This document shows, piece after piece, positions 32,608 through 40,695 of a DNA stretch of 58,601 nucleotides. A program made the translations under genes and the position numbers. How positions within the stretch are numbered: the stretch's first letter is position 1; the number at the start of each line of letters is the position of its first letter. A model generated the notes under the pieces. It was given only the letters and a program-made list of their open reading frames with translations, searched no databases and was not told the origin of the DNA. Source of the stretch: Paludibaculum sp. (lineage in GTDB: Bacteria > Acidobacteriota > Terriglobia > Bryobacterales > Bryobacteraceae); assembly GCA_029973955.1 (NCBI GenBank), contig JARKQJ010000254.1, positions 1 to 58,601 of the forward strand. The letters run 5' to 3'.

Positions 32608-35082
32608 ATGCGCCGCCTGGCCCTCCTCCTCCTCGCCGCCACCTCCGTCGCCCCGGCTTACTACCACTTCGTCCGCTACCTCAACCGCAACCTCCCAGGT
32701 ACGGCCACTTACGACAAGTTCGACCTCAACGCCCTCCCCAACAAGACGGTCCCCTTCTACATCACCGAAGACGGCCCCACCCAGCTCGCCGCCGGCGACA
32801 CCTCGGCCGCCATCATCAGTCAGATCCGCGCCGCCGCCAAGGTCTGGAACAACGTCGACACCGCCGACCTCAAGCTCGCCTTCGGCGGTTTCCACGCTCC
32901 CGGCGCCGTCATGAGTTCCCCCTGGATCGAAGTCGAATTCACCGACGAACTCCCGCCCGGCATCATCGCCCAGGGCGGCCCCATCACCCGCCTCGACCAG
33001 GTCTCCACCCCCTTCGGCAACTACGTCCCCATCGCCAAATCGCTCCTGCGCCTCCCCAGGAACCTCTCCACCCGTTCCAGCTTCGCGGAGAACTTCTTCC
33101 TCACCGTCGTCCATGAGTTCGGCCACACCCTCGGCCTGCAGCACAGTTGGACCTCCGGCGCCATGTCCACCGAAATCACGCGCGCCACTTCCAAAGCTCA
33201 GCCCCTCACCATGGACGACATCGCCGCTCTTTCGATCCTTTATCCCAACGCCAAATTCGCCACGCAGACCGGTTCCATCACGGGCCGCGTCACCCTCTCC
33301 GGTTCCGGAGTCGCGCTGGCCTCCGTGGTCGCCTTTTCACCCAGCCGCTCGGCCGTCTCCACACTCACGCACCCGGACGGCACCTACCGCATCGACGGCC
33401 TCCCCGCTGGACAGTACTTCGTTGCCGTCCACCCCTTGCCCCCCTCCATCTCCGGCGAACCCACCCCGGTCAACCTCGAACTGCCCAGCGACATCAACGG
33501 CCGCATCCTCCCGGGCCAGAGTTTCGACACCACCTTCTATCCAGGCACCACGCAGCCTCAACAGGCACTTTCAGTAACTGCCGGCAACTCCATCGAAAAC
33601 ATCAACTTCAGCGTCCGCGGCCGCGCCTCCGTCAACCTCTACTCGGTGCAGACCTACTCCTTCCTCGGCCAGATCGCCCTCAAGCCCGCCACCTTCACCC
33701 TGGCGCGCACCACCGGCACTGTGATCTTCACCGGCTACGGCGCTTCCACTCCCCTGCCCGGCCTCTCCATCGACCTGGTGAGCGCTCCGGAGCGGGTCGT
33801 CGCCGGCAGCCTCAAGACCTACTCCTCCGGCTACCTCCAGATGGACGTCAGCCTGAGCCCGGTCTCGTCCGAAGGCCCCCGCCACCTGCTCTTCCAGTAC
33901 AACGGCGAATCCTACTTCCTGCCTTCGGCCATCAATTTCACCCAGCAGGCCCCGCCCTCATTCACCACCGTCACCCCCAATCCGGACCGCACCATCACCC
34001 TCGCCGGCCAAAATCTCACCTCCGCCACCCAGGTCTGGATCGACGGCGTCGCGGCCAAAACCCGCGCCAACGCCGACAACTCCCTCACCGTCACGCCCCC
34101 GCCCGCTCCGGCCGGCTATCGCGGAGTCATCGCTGCTTTCAATCCCGACGGCCAAAGCTCGCTGTTCGTCCACGGCGCCAATTCCCCGGCCTATACCTAT
34201 GACAATGCCGAGACGCCGCGCTTCACCCTCTCGCCCGCCGCTCTCCCGGCCGGCACGGAGTCGATCGTGGAACTCACCGCCACCGGGATCGACCTCACCA
34301 CCTGGACCCCTTCCATCGGCCTCGGCAACTCCGACGTCACCGTCCGCCAGGTCTGGCCCATCTCCGGCGACCGCGCCTTGGCCTGGGTCGCCGTCAATCC
34401 GTTTGCCAGCCTGGGCCCCACCACACTCACCATCTCCGCCGGACTCACCACCACCGCCACCTCCGCCGGCTTCCAGATCCTGCCCAACTCCCGCCCGGCC
34501 TTTGTGGCCATGTCGAACATCCCGGCCTCGCCCATCTACCCCGGCGCCCTCGTCACACTGCCTCTGGTGAACGTCACTCTCCCCTACACCGCCGCCAACT
34601 TCTCCGTCATCGTCGCCGACCGCCCGGCCCAGGTGATCTCCTACCAGCCCGGTTACCTCTCGATTCAGATCCCCGCCGGCGTCGCCGCCGGCCCGGCCCT
34701 CGTCCGCGTCTACATCGACGGCGTCAGCGCCTACCCCGCCGCCCTCACCATCGAGGCCGCTCCGCCCATCATCCTCACCGCTCAAACCGTCATTGGCGCG
34801 CCCATCACCCTCGCCTCTCCCGCGCGCCCCAACGACGCCGTCCAACTCGTCGTCTCTTCCCTGGCCGACGCCGGCGCCGCGGTGGATGTCTCCCGCGTCA
34901 AAGTCTCCTCCGTCACCGTCGATCACGCCGTCCAATCCGTCTTCCCCAATCCCAATCAACCCGGCACCCACATCGTGCAGTTCTCTGTCTCCGCCAACAG
35001 TCCGAACCTCGCCGCCCTGCCCGTCAGCGTCACCATCGACGGACGTTCCTCCTCCGTCTTCTCGCTCCCCTTCCGCCAGTAA
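32608..35082 (+). CDS. Secreted matrixin-type metalloprotease with repeated beta-sandwich domains
   Basis: 824 aa. Signal peptide MRRLALLLLAATSVAPA. The catalytic domain to about residue 215 has the metzincin zinc motif HEFGHTLGLQH (169-179) and a Met-turn candidate SGAMST just after. Residues about 222-320 resemble a carboxypeptidase-regulatory-like domain (GSITGRVTLSGSGVALASV, GTYRIDGLPAGQYFV). After that come IPT/TIG-like and TIGR03437-like beta domains (TLAGQNLTSATQVWIDG; VISYQPGYLSIQIPAGVAAGP). No PEP-CTERM or other sorting tail is seen. Role: extracellular proteolysis. Confidence 0.88.
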   Translation: MRRLALLLLAATSVAPAYYHFVRYLNRNLPGTATYDKFDLNALPNKTVPFYITEDGPTQLAAGDTSAAIISQIRAAAKVWNNVDTADLKLAFGGFHAPGAVMSSPWIEVEFTDELPPGIIAQGGPITRLDQVSTPFGNYVPIAKSLLRLPRNLSTRSSFAENFFLTVVHEFGHTLGLQHSWTSGAMSTEITRATSKAQPLTMDDIAALSILYPNAKFATQTGSITGRVTLSGSGVALASVVAFSPSRSAVSTLTHPDGTYRIDGLPAGQYFVAVHPLPPSISGEPTPVNLELPSDINGRILPGQSFDTTFYPGTTQPQQALSVTAGNSIENINFSVRGRASVNLYSVQTYSFLGQIALKPATFTLARTTGTVIFTGYGASTPLPGLSIDLVSAPERVVAGSLKTYSSGYLQMDVSLSPVSSEGPRHLLFQYNGESYFLPSAINFTQQAPPSFTTVTPNPDRTITLAGQNLTSATQVWIDGVAAKTRANADNSLTVTPPPAPAGYRGVIAAFNPDGQSSLFVHGANSPAYTYDNAETPRFTLSPAALPAGTESIVELTATGIDLTTWTPSIGLGNSDVTVRQVWPISGDRALAWVAVNPFASLGPTTLTISAGLTTTATSAGFQILPNSRPAFVAMSNIPASPIYPGALVTLPLVNVTLPYTAANFSVIVADRPAQVISYQPGYLSIQIPAGVAAGPALVRVYIDGVSAYPAALTIEAAPPIILTAQTVIGAPITLASPARPNDAVQLVVSSLADAGAAVDVSRVKVSSVTVDHAVQSVFPNPNQPGTHIVQFSVSANSPNLAALPVSVTIDGRSSSVFSLPFRQ

Positions 35083-35101
35083 CCCTCGCTATCCTGGTAG
35101 C

Positions 35102-35794
35102 GTGACCGCCTTCCTTCTGCTGTTTGCGCTCTCCGCCGCGGACCTCAAGCCCTTCCCCGAGTGGAACGACCAGACCGTCCTCCGCCTCCTCACACAGTCC
35201 CCCTGGTCCCATCCCCGGAACGTCAAGTTCGAGTGGCACAAGCGCGACCGCACCAAGGTCGACCTCTCCGAAATCCCCGGCACCAGCGGCCCTGGCTCCG
35301 GGCCCATGATCAAGGGCGGCAGCCCCGTCGGCGGCATCGGCGTGCCTAAAATGTCTCTCCCGCCCGACGCCGACATCCTCATTCGCTGGAATTCGGCGCT
35401 CCCCATCCGCCAGGCCACCGCACTCTACAAAATCCGCGATGAAAAGCGCGATCCTAGTTCCCTCAACGCCCTTATCGGCGCCGCGGGTGACGACTACGCA
35501 CTGGAGATCTTCGGCCTGCCCGCCGTAATCGCTCATCAGGGCACCGGCACCCTGGAAGTCCTCGCCACCCAGGGCATCACTCTGCGCAGCCCCTCCGGCC
35601 GCAAGATCTCCCCCGCGCGCGCCGTAGCCAAGCTCACCGGCCTCACTGTCAATCTCACCGTCTTCTTCCCCCGCACCGCCGCCATCGACATCCGGGAGCG
35701 CTACCTCGACGTCGACGTCGAGTTCCAGGTCTTCCACTTCACGGAACGTTTCTCCCTGCGCGACATGGCCTATCTCGGCCACCTGGAGATGTGA
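35102..35794 (+). CDS. Secreted hypothetical protein
   Basis: 230 aa from GTG 35102 with a short hydrophobic leader (FLLLFALSAA). Contains EWNDQTVLRLLTQSPWS, PPDADILIRWNSALPIRQA and VFFPR near the C-terminus, a pattern I have seen only as uncharacterised acidobacterial proteins. It follows the protease by 19 bp. Its TGA stop directly abuts the stop of the convergent CorA-like gene (TGATCA at 35792-35797). Confidence 0.72.
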   Translation: MTAFLLLFALSAADLKPFPEWNDQTVLRLLTQSPWSHPRNVKFEWHKRDRTKVDLSEIPGTSGPGSGPMIKGGSPVGGIGVPKMSLPPDADILIRWNSALPIRQATALYKIRDEKRDPSSLNALIGAAGDDYALEIFGLPAVIAHQGTGTLEVLATQGITLRSPSGRKISPARAVAKLTGLTVNLTVFFPRTAAIDIRERYLDVDVEFQVFHFTERFSLRDMAYLGHLEM

Positions 35795-37510
35795 TCAGCC
35801 CGCTCCGCCGTCTTCGTCTTCTTCGATCCCCAGCGTCCGCCGCAGGCTGCCCGCCTGCTTCTGCCGCGAAGGCAGCAGAATCGTTCGGTAGTCCGACCAG
35901 TTCGACACCACCAGGAAGATCGTGAACAATACCGATCCCACCACAATCAGCGATACTGCCGTAATCGAGACCCAATGCGCCCAGCCCTTGTTCGGCGGCG
36001 AGAAAAAGAACCGCTCGAACTCCTGTCCGAAGTTCATTCCGAAGTAGCCCGTGATCATTGCCCCGCCGCCCAGAATCATGCTCAACATCGCCAGGCGGTT
36101 GATCGATTCCGTGTTGCGCGCCTGGTAGATCCGCTCCAGCGTCAGATTCAGCTTCTCCAATTCCTCTTCCAGCTCGGCCTTCATCGACGGCACCCGGAAC
36201 TCCTCGCACTGCATCCGGAAGTGCTCGATCTCCTCGTCCTTGTTGGCCAGCTCGCTGAAGTACCAGTAGTTGGAGAACAACTGCACCTCGGCCATCAGCC
36301 GCGCCACCATGCGCGTGTCTTCGTCGGTAAAATCGGCCGAGCCGAAGCGGTGGCCCAGCGCCCGCGACACCAGCGCCGTGCGCTCTGAGAAATCCAGCAG
36401 CGTCGCCCGGTAAAACAGCGCCACCACCACCGTCAGGTAATAGCGCGACATGAACATGCGGTGCACCAGGAAGCCCTCGCCCAACTGGTGCTCGTCGCAG
36501 TCGAAGCGCCCCATCACCAGCGTGACGTTCGAATAGCTCGTGAAGCCGTACAGCGTCCCCTGATGCGCCCACCGCCGATAGGTCTGCTTGCGCATCGCCT
36601 CGCGCGTGAACTCGCTCTCGTAGCGGTAGCCCTCGCCCTCGCGGTCCACATACATCAGCCGCGACATCAGCATTTCATACTCTTCGCTCTGGTCGAACTC
36701 CGGTTCCACGCTCTTCGGATCCACCGACAGATACGTGCAGACGATCATGCGCTCGTCCAGCAGCGGCTCGAACTCCTGCGTGGAGTAGTTCAGGAAGTAG
36801 AGCAGCTCCGTGATCACCTTCGACAGCGGCGGCAGATAACTCTTCAGCACGCACCGCTGGAACGTCTCTTCCACGATGGTCTGCGGCTCGCCGCCGCCCT
36901 CCAGCCGCAGCGCCATGCGGTTCGGCGTCCGTCCTTCCCGCAGTTGCCGTCCGCTGGAGGGATACACCTTCCGCATCATCTCGTTGATCCACAGCGCCTG
37001 CGAGATCCGCAGGTGCGTCGACTCGACGCCGATGGTCAGAATCCCGATCCCATTGGCGAACATGAACAGCCGCAGATCGGTCACGGTCACCGCCGCGCTC
37101 CGCCCGCGCGCATCCGACGCTTCGAAGATCAGCTTCCGCCCCGTCTCGCCCAGGTGCATCAGCGGGATCGTGTAGACCCGCAGCATGTTCTCTGATCCGC
37201 CCGCCTCCGCGCTGAACGTCGAGCCGGTGTCGAAAAACACGCGCCGCACGAACGGGTGGAAGAACACCATGTCCTGGTAGGCATAGGAGTCCATGTCGAA
37301 GCGCCGGTAGGAATCCCGCTGCCAGCGGCCCAGCTTGCCCGCCACCGGAGAGCCCGCCCCGCCGCCGTGGTCGGCGATCCACTCATCCAGTCCGTTCGCC
37401 CAGTAACTGTGCTTCGACCACACCCGCTGGTGATCCTCAATCACCACCTCCTTGTCCACCGAAAACGGGAACAGGAAGTACGTGTGCAGGTGTAGCGCGC
37501 GCGCGTCCAT
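35795..37510 (-). CDS. CorA-like membrane protein with large N-terminal domain
   Basis: 571 aa. Two transmembrane helices near the C-terminus: SMILGGGAMITGYFGMNF, ending in the G491-M-N493 motif of CorA-type magnesium channels, and WVSITAVSLIVVGSVLFTIF. Before them is a helical coiled stretch (KAELEEELEKLNLTLERIYQARNTES). The first about 400 residues are soluble and not similar to any CorA domain I recognise. A pentameric divalent-cation channel or a sensor derived from one is the best reading. Confidence 0.78.
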   Translation of the reverse strand: MDARALHLHTYFLFPFSVDKEVVIEDHQRVWSKHSYWANGLDEWIADHGGGAGSPVAGKLGRWQRDSYRRFDMDSYAYQDMVFFHPFVRRVFFDTGSTFSAEAGGSENMLRVYTIPLMHLGETGRKLIFEASDARGRSAAVTVTDLRLFMFANGIGILTIGVESTHLRISQALWINEMMRKVYPSSGRQLREGRTPNRMALRLEGGGEPQTIVEETFQRCVLKSYLPPLSKVITELLYFLNYSTQEFEPLLDERMIVCTYLSVDPKSVEPEFDQSEEYEMLMSRLMYVDREGEGYRYESEFTREAMRKQTYRRWAHQGTLYGFTSYSNVTLVMGRFDCDEHQLGEGFLVHRMFMSRYYLTVVVALFYRATLLDFSERTALVSRALGHRFGSADFTDEDTRMVARLMAEVQLFSNYWYFSELANKDEEIEHFRMQCEEFRVPSMKAELEEELEKLNLTLERIYQARNTESINRLAMLSMILGGGAMITGYFGMNFGQEFERFFFSPPNKGWAHWVSITAVSLIVVGSVLFTIFLVVSNWSDYRTILLPSRQKQAGSLRRTLGIEEDEDGGAG

Positions 37511-37553
37511 CGTGGGTGATTATAGCGCGCCCAATCGTGTCAAACTAATCACC

Positions 37554-38339
37554 ATGAAAACGGCTGTCATTACCGGAGCTTCCAGCGGCCTGGGCGAACT
37601 CTTCGCCCGCAAACTCGCCGCCCGCGGCACCCACCTCCTCCTCGCCGCCCGCCGCGCCGATCGCCTCCAATCCCTCCAGGCTGAACTCCAGAAAACCCAC
37701 GGCATCCAGGTGGAAATCTGCCCCTGCGACCTCGCCCAGCCCGCCGGCCTGGAAACCCTCGCCGCCCGCATTGAGAGCGCCCCGCCGCCGGATCTCCTCA
37801 TCAATAACGCCGGCTTCGGCACCCTCGGCCGCTTTCACGAAACCGACTACCAGCGCCAGCTCGACATGGTCCACGTCCACGTCCTTGCCACCATGCGCCT
37901 CACCCGGGCCGTTCTGCCCGCCATGGTGCGGCGCGGCTCCGGCGCCATCATCAACGTCTCCAGCGTCGCCGCCTTCTTCCGCAGCGGCGGCAACGCCAAC
38001 TATTGCGCCACCAAGGGCTGGATGAACCACTTCACCGAAGCGCTGCGCATCGAACTCGACGGCATTCCCTCGCCCGTCGTCGTCCAGGCCCTCTGCCCCG
38101 GCTTCACCTACACGGAGTTCCACGACACGCTCGGCGTCAAGCGCGACCGGATCCCCGCCTGGCTCTGGATGCCCGCTGACTTCGTCGTCGAGGAATCCCT
38201 CAAAGCCCTTCTCACCGGCAAGGTCTTCGTCATCCCCTCCTGGAAGTACCGCCTCGGAGCCGCCATCGGTGAATTGCTCCCCGTCTCCTGGCGCATGGCG
38301 CTGGAACGCGCTTCGCCCCACCAGCGGCATCGCGTCTGA
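37554..38339 (+). CDS. Short-chain dehydrogenase/reductase
   Basis: 261 aa from ATG 37554. NAD(P)-binding TGASSGLG near the N-terminus, LINNAGFG, Ser in INVSSVAAF, and the catalytic YCATK (Tyr/Lys). Resembles the DltE/YdfG type of SDRs that reduce carbonyls; substrate unknown. It begins 43 bp from the divergent CorA-like gene. Confidence 0.92.
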   Translation: MKTAVITGASSGLGELFARKLAARGTHLLLAARRADRLQSLQAELQKTHGIQVEICPCDLAQPAGLETLAARIESAPPPDLLINNAGFGTLGRFHETDYQRQLDMVHVHVLATMRLTRAVLPAMVRRGSGAIINVSSVAAFFRSGGNANYCATKGWMNHFTEALRIELDGIPSPVVVQALCPGFTYTEFHDTLGVKRDRIPAWLWMPADFVVEESLKALLTGKVFVIPSWKYRLGAAIGELLPVSWRMALERASPHQRHRV

Positions 38340-38405
38340 ACGCAGAGCGGCCGGCGCCCGGAGCAAGCCCCGCAACGCCGGCCTCATCTCAGCGCAAGAT
38401 CGATC

Positions 38406-39269
38406 TCACTTCCGCTTTCTGCCCAGCAGCGCCAGCCCCATCAGCCCCGCGCCCAACAACCCCATCGTCGCCGGTTCCGGAATGTTCGACGGCGGAGGTG
38501 TGGAACTCGCCGCAGAGAACGAGAGTTGCGGCGTCCCCTCCTGGCTGCCGAACAGAACCGCCGCCCCGTTTTCCGCGCTTGAGGAAAGGACGTCCTGCAT
38601 CTGCTCGGAATCGTAGTTGTCATAGCCGCCCACCGTGGTGGACAGCGTGTTCCGGATCACATCCGCCGAGCTGCCCTGGGTGTTGGACCCGCTGCCGGCC
38701 GCGCCCGCTCCGCCGCTTCCCCCCGTGCCGTTCTGGCCATCATCCGCGGTGCCCTCGGCCGTGCCGCTCGGGTTCAATTGCCATGCGCCCGTGATCCCCA
38801 TCGCGCGCGCTCCGCTTCTCAGCCCCGTGCCTGGGCTGCTCCACAGACCCAGGTAACCGTTCGCCGTGCCCGGCAAGGACATGGCCCCGGCCATCGCCGC
38901 TCCATTCGCGCCCGCGCGCCTCGTCCCGTTCAGCGCGTCCAGGCTGATCACCAGCGCCCCTCCTTTGCCCGATCCGCTGCTCGCGCTCAGATAGGCGCTC
39001 GTCGACGGCCGGATCAGTGCCGAAACCATGCTCGACGACTCATCCACGCTCCCGCCCTCATTGAAAAACATGCTTGCCAGCGCAGACCCGTTGTCCGCTC
39101 CCTCAAACGTCGCCATGCTCGACAAGCTCCGCAGCATCGAGTCGCCGCTGCCCCCCGGCCCTGCCCGCGAAACCAGAGCGCCCGAAATCTCCATCCGAAT
39201 CACCGGCGTCGCTGAGGCCAACATCGCCCATAGACCAGTCAGCGCCATCATCCGAATCGGTCTTTTCAT
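38406..39269 (-). CDS. PEP-CTERM sorting-domain protein
   Basis: 287 aa from ATG 39269 (AGAAGG upstream). Export signal IRMMALTGLWAMLASATPV. The mature part is Ser/Gly/Ala-rich and of low complexity, with no known domain. It ends in NIPEPATMGLLGAGLMGLALLGRKRK-type order: PEP motif, hydrophobic helix, basic tail. Second exosortase substrate in the window. Confidence 0.88.
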   Translation of the reverse strand: MKRPIRMMALTGLWAMLASATPVIRMEISGALVSRAGPGGSGDSMLRSLSSMATFEGADNGSALASMFFNEGGSVDESSSMVSALIRPSTSAYLSASSGSGKGGALVISLDALNGTRRAGANGAAMAGAMSLPGTANGYLGLWSSPGTGLRSGARAMGITGAWQLNPSGTAEGTADDGQNGTGGSGGAGAAGSGSNTQGSSADVIRNTLSTTVGGYDNYDSEQMQDVLSSSAENGAAVLFGSQEGTPQLSFSAASSTPPPSNIPEPATMGLLGAGLMGLALLGRKRK

Positions 39270-39450
39270 CCTTCTGGTCCCTTTCCTACCGGTTGCTGAG
39301 TTGCTCTCGCCGGGGTAGTTCCCCGCGCTTCTCAGCATAGGAATCGGACACAATCGGCGGCAGTACCCTGAGCTACAAAACCGTGTCGGTTTGTACTGGG
39401 CCCTCCCGATGCTCGTCCCTGGTACCGCGGTTCTAAGTAGGCGAACGGAA

Positions 39451-40695
39451 CTACGGCTGCGCGTGGAACTCCACCGCTCCCATCGTCACCACGCTCCCTT
39501 CGTCGATCTGCCACTGCTGGTAGGAACGCACGTGGCCGCGCGCCTCCGGCAGCGCGCTCAGAAACGTGTAGAGCGGCGCGCTGCCGCACCAGTTCAAATC
39601 GTCCTGGTTCTCCTGCACCAGCCGCCAGAACTCCTCGCGCTCGCCGGATTCCACCTTGCGCAGCCGCTCCCGGTCGCGCTCCGCCACCTCTTCCATCCAA
39701 CCCCGGTCCGCTTCCGCGGGGTCGCCGCCATACCGCCGTCCCTGGTGCGCCAGGTCGATCCCCAGCACCCAGCGGAGCTTGCCCCGCTCCGTCGCGCCCA
39801 GGTCCCCCCGCGCTTCCAGAAACTCCTTGACGCCCTCGTCCTCCTCCGGCCGCCCGCCGCCGTCCAGGCTCCGCGCAAACGCCCCGCACAGCACCGGAAG
39901 GATCTTCACCTCCGGCCCGTAGACGTGCTGCAGGAACATCACCTGGAATTCGATGGAGTGCTCCACCGCGTGGCAGTAGTCCTCCATCAACGTCGCCCGC
40001 GGGGCTCGCCGCGCCAGCCAATCCACCATCTCCGTCTGCGTGCGGGCCGTCCCGAACGGCGTCTGGAAGCCCTTTTTCGTCAACCCAAAGCGGTCCGGCA
40101 TCCCGTAGTGCGACGTGCCCAGAATCACAAAGACCTGGTCCGCCATCTCCGGCGTCAGCGCTCCATACGCCGCCCGGTAGCTGTCCCACGACCCGTCCGG
40201 ACTGGCATGCGGCGCCGCAATTCCCAACACGCCCTGCCGCCCCTCCGGCCGCACCCGCTGCTCCTTCAACCACTCTTCCAGCTCTTCCTTCGTCTCCGGA
40301 TACGCCGCCCCCGCCATCGACGCCTCCCGCAGCCCCGCCTCCTGGAACTCCTGCACCCGCGCCGCCCGCATCTCGTCGAAGCGTTCACCGCGCAGGAATC
40401 CAACCTCCCACAACGTCTGCCGCAGATGCTCGCCCACCTGCCCCGAAGTCACATCCCCGGTCATCTCGAACAACGCCCGCCGCAGGTCATCCTCGGTCTG
40501 CTCGCCGTCGAACATCTCCAGCAGCGGCACCAGCGGCGGCGGGATCACCAGCACCGCGTCGCTGAACCGGAACGGATCCCGCATCAGCAATCCCGGCCGG
40601 TCTTCGATGTGCGAGGGGAGGAAGTCCAGTTCCATCCTCAGAGGCGGTAGTGGTTTTGACACCACTCCATCATAATGAGGAAAAGCATCTGCCAT
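39451..40695 (-). CDS. Memo-like protein (AmmeMemoRadiSam system protein B)
   Basis: 414 aa from ATG 40695. An N-terminal segment of about 150 aa (PPPLVPLLEMFDGEQTEDDL) precedes the Memo domain: GVLGIAAPHASPDGSW, VILGTSHYGM, CHAVEHSIEFQVMFLQ, and VLGIDLAHQG. These hold the three conserved His positions related to extradiol dioxygenases. The start codon overlaps the divergent AmiE-NamZ start (CATG). A GGAGG lies 8-10 nt upstream, but GTG 40665 or ATG 40635 remain possible. The AMMECR1 and radical SAM partners of this family are not in the window. Confidence 0.85.
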   Translation of the reverse strand: MADAFPHYDGVVSKPLPPLRMELDFLPSHIEDRPGLLMRDPFRFSDAVLVIPPPLVPLLEMFDGEQTEDDLRRALFEMTGDVTSGQVGEHLRQTLWEVGFLRGERFDEMRAARVQEFQEAGLREASMAGAAYPETKEELEEWLKEQRVRPEGRQGVLGIAAPHASPDGSWDSYRAAYGALTPEMADQVFVILGTSHYGMPDRFGLTKKGFQTPFGTARTQTEMVDWLARRAPRATLMEDYCHAVEHSIEFQVMFLQHVYGPEVKILPVLCGAFARSLDGGGRPEEDEGVKEFLEARGDLGATERGKLRWVLGIDLAHQGRRYGGDPAEADRGWMEEVAERDRERLRKVESGEREEFWRLVQENQDDLNWCGSAPLYTFLSALPEARGHVRSYQQWQIDEGSVVTMGAVEFHAQP

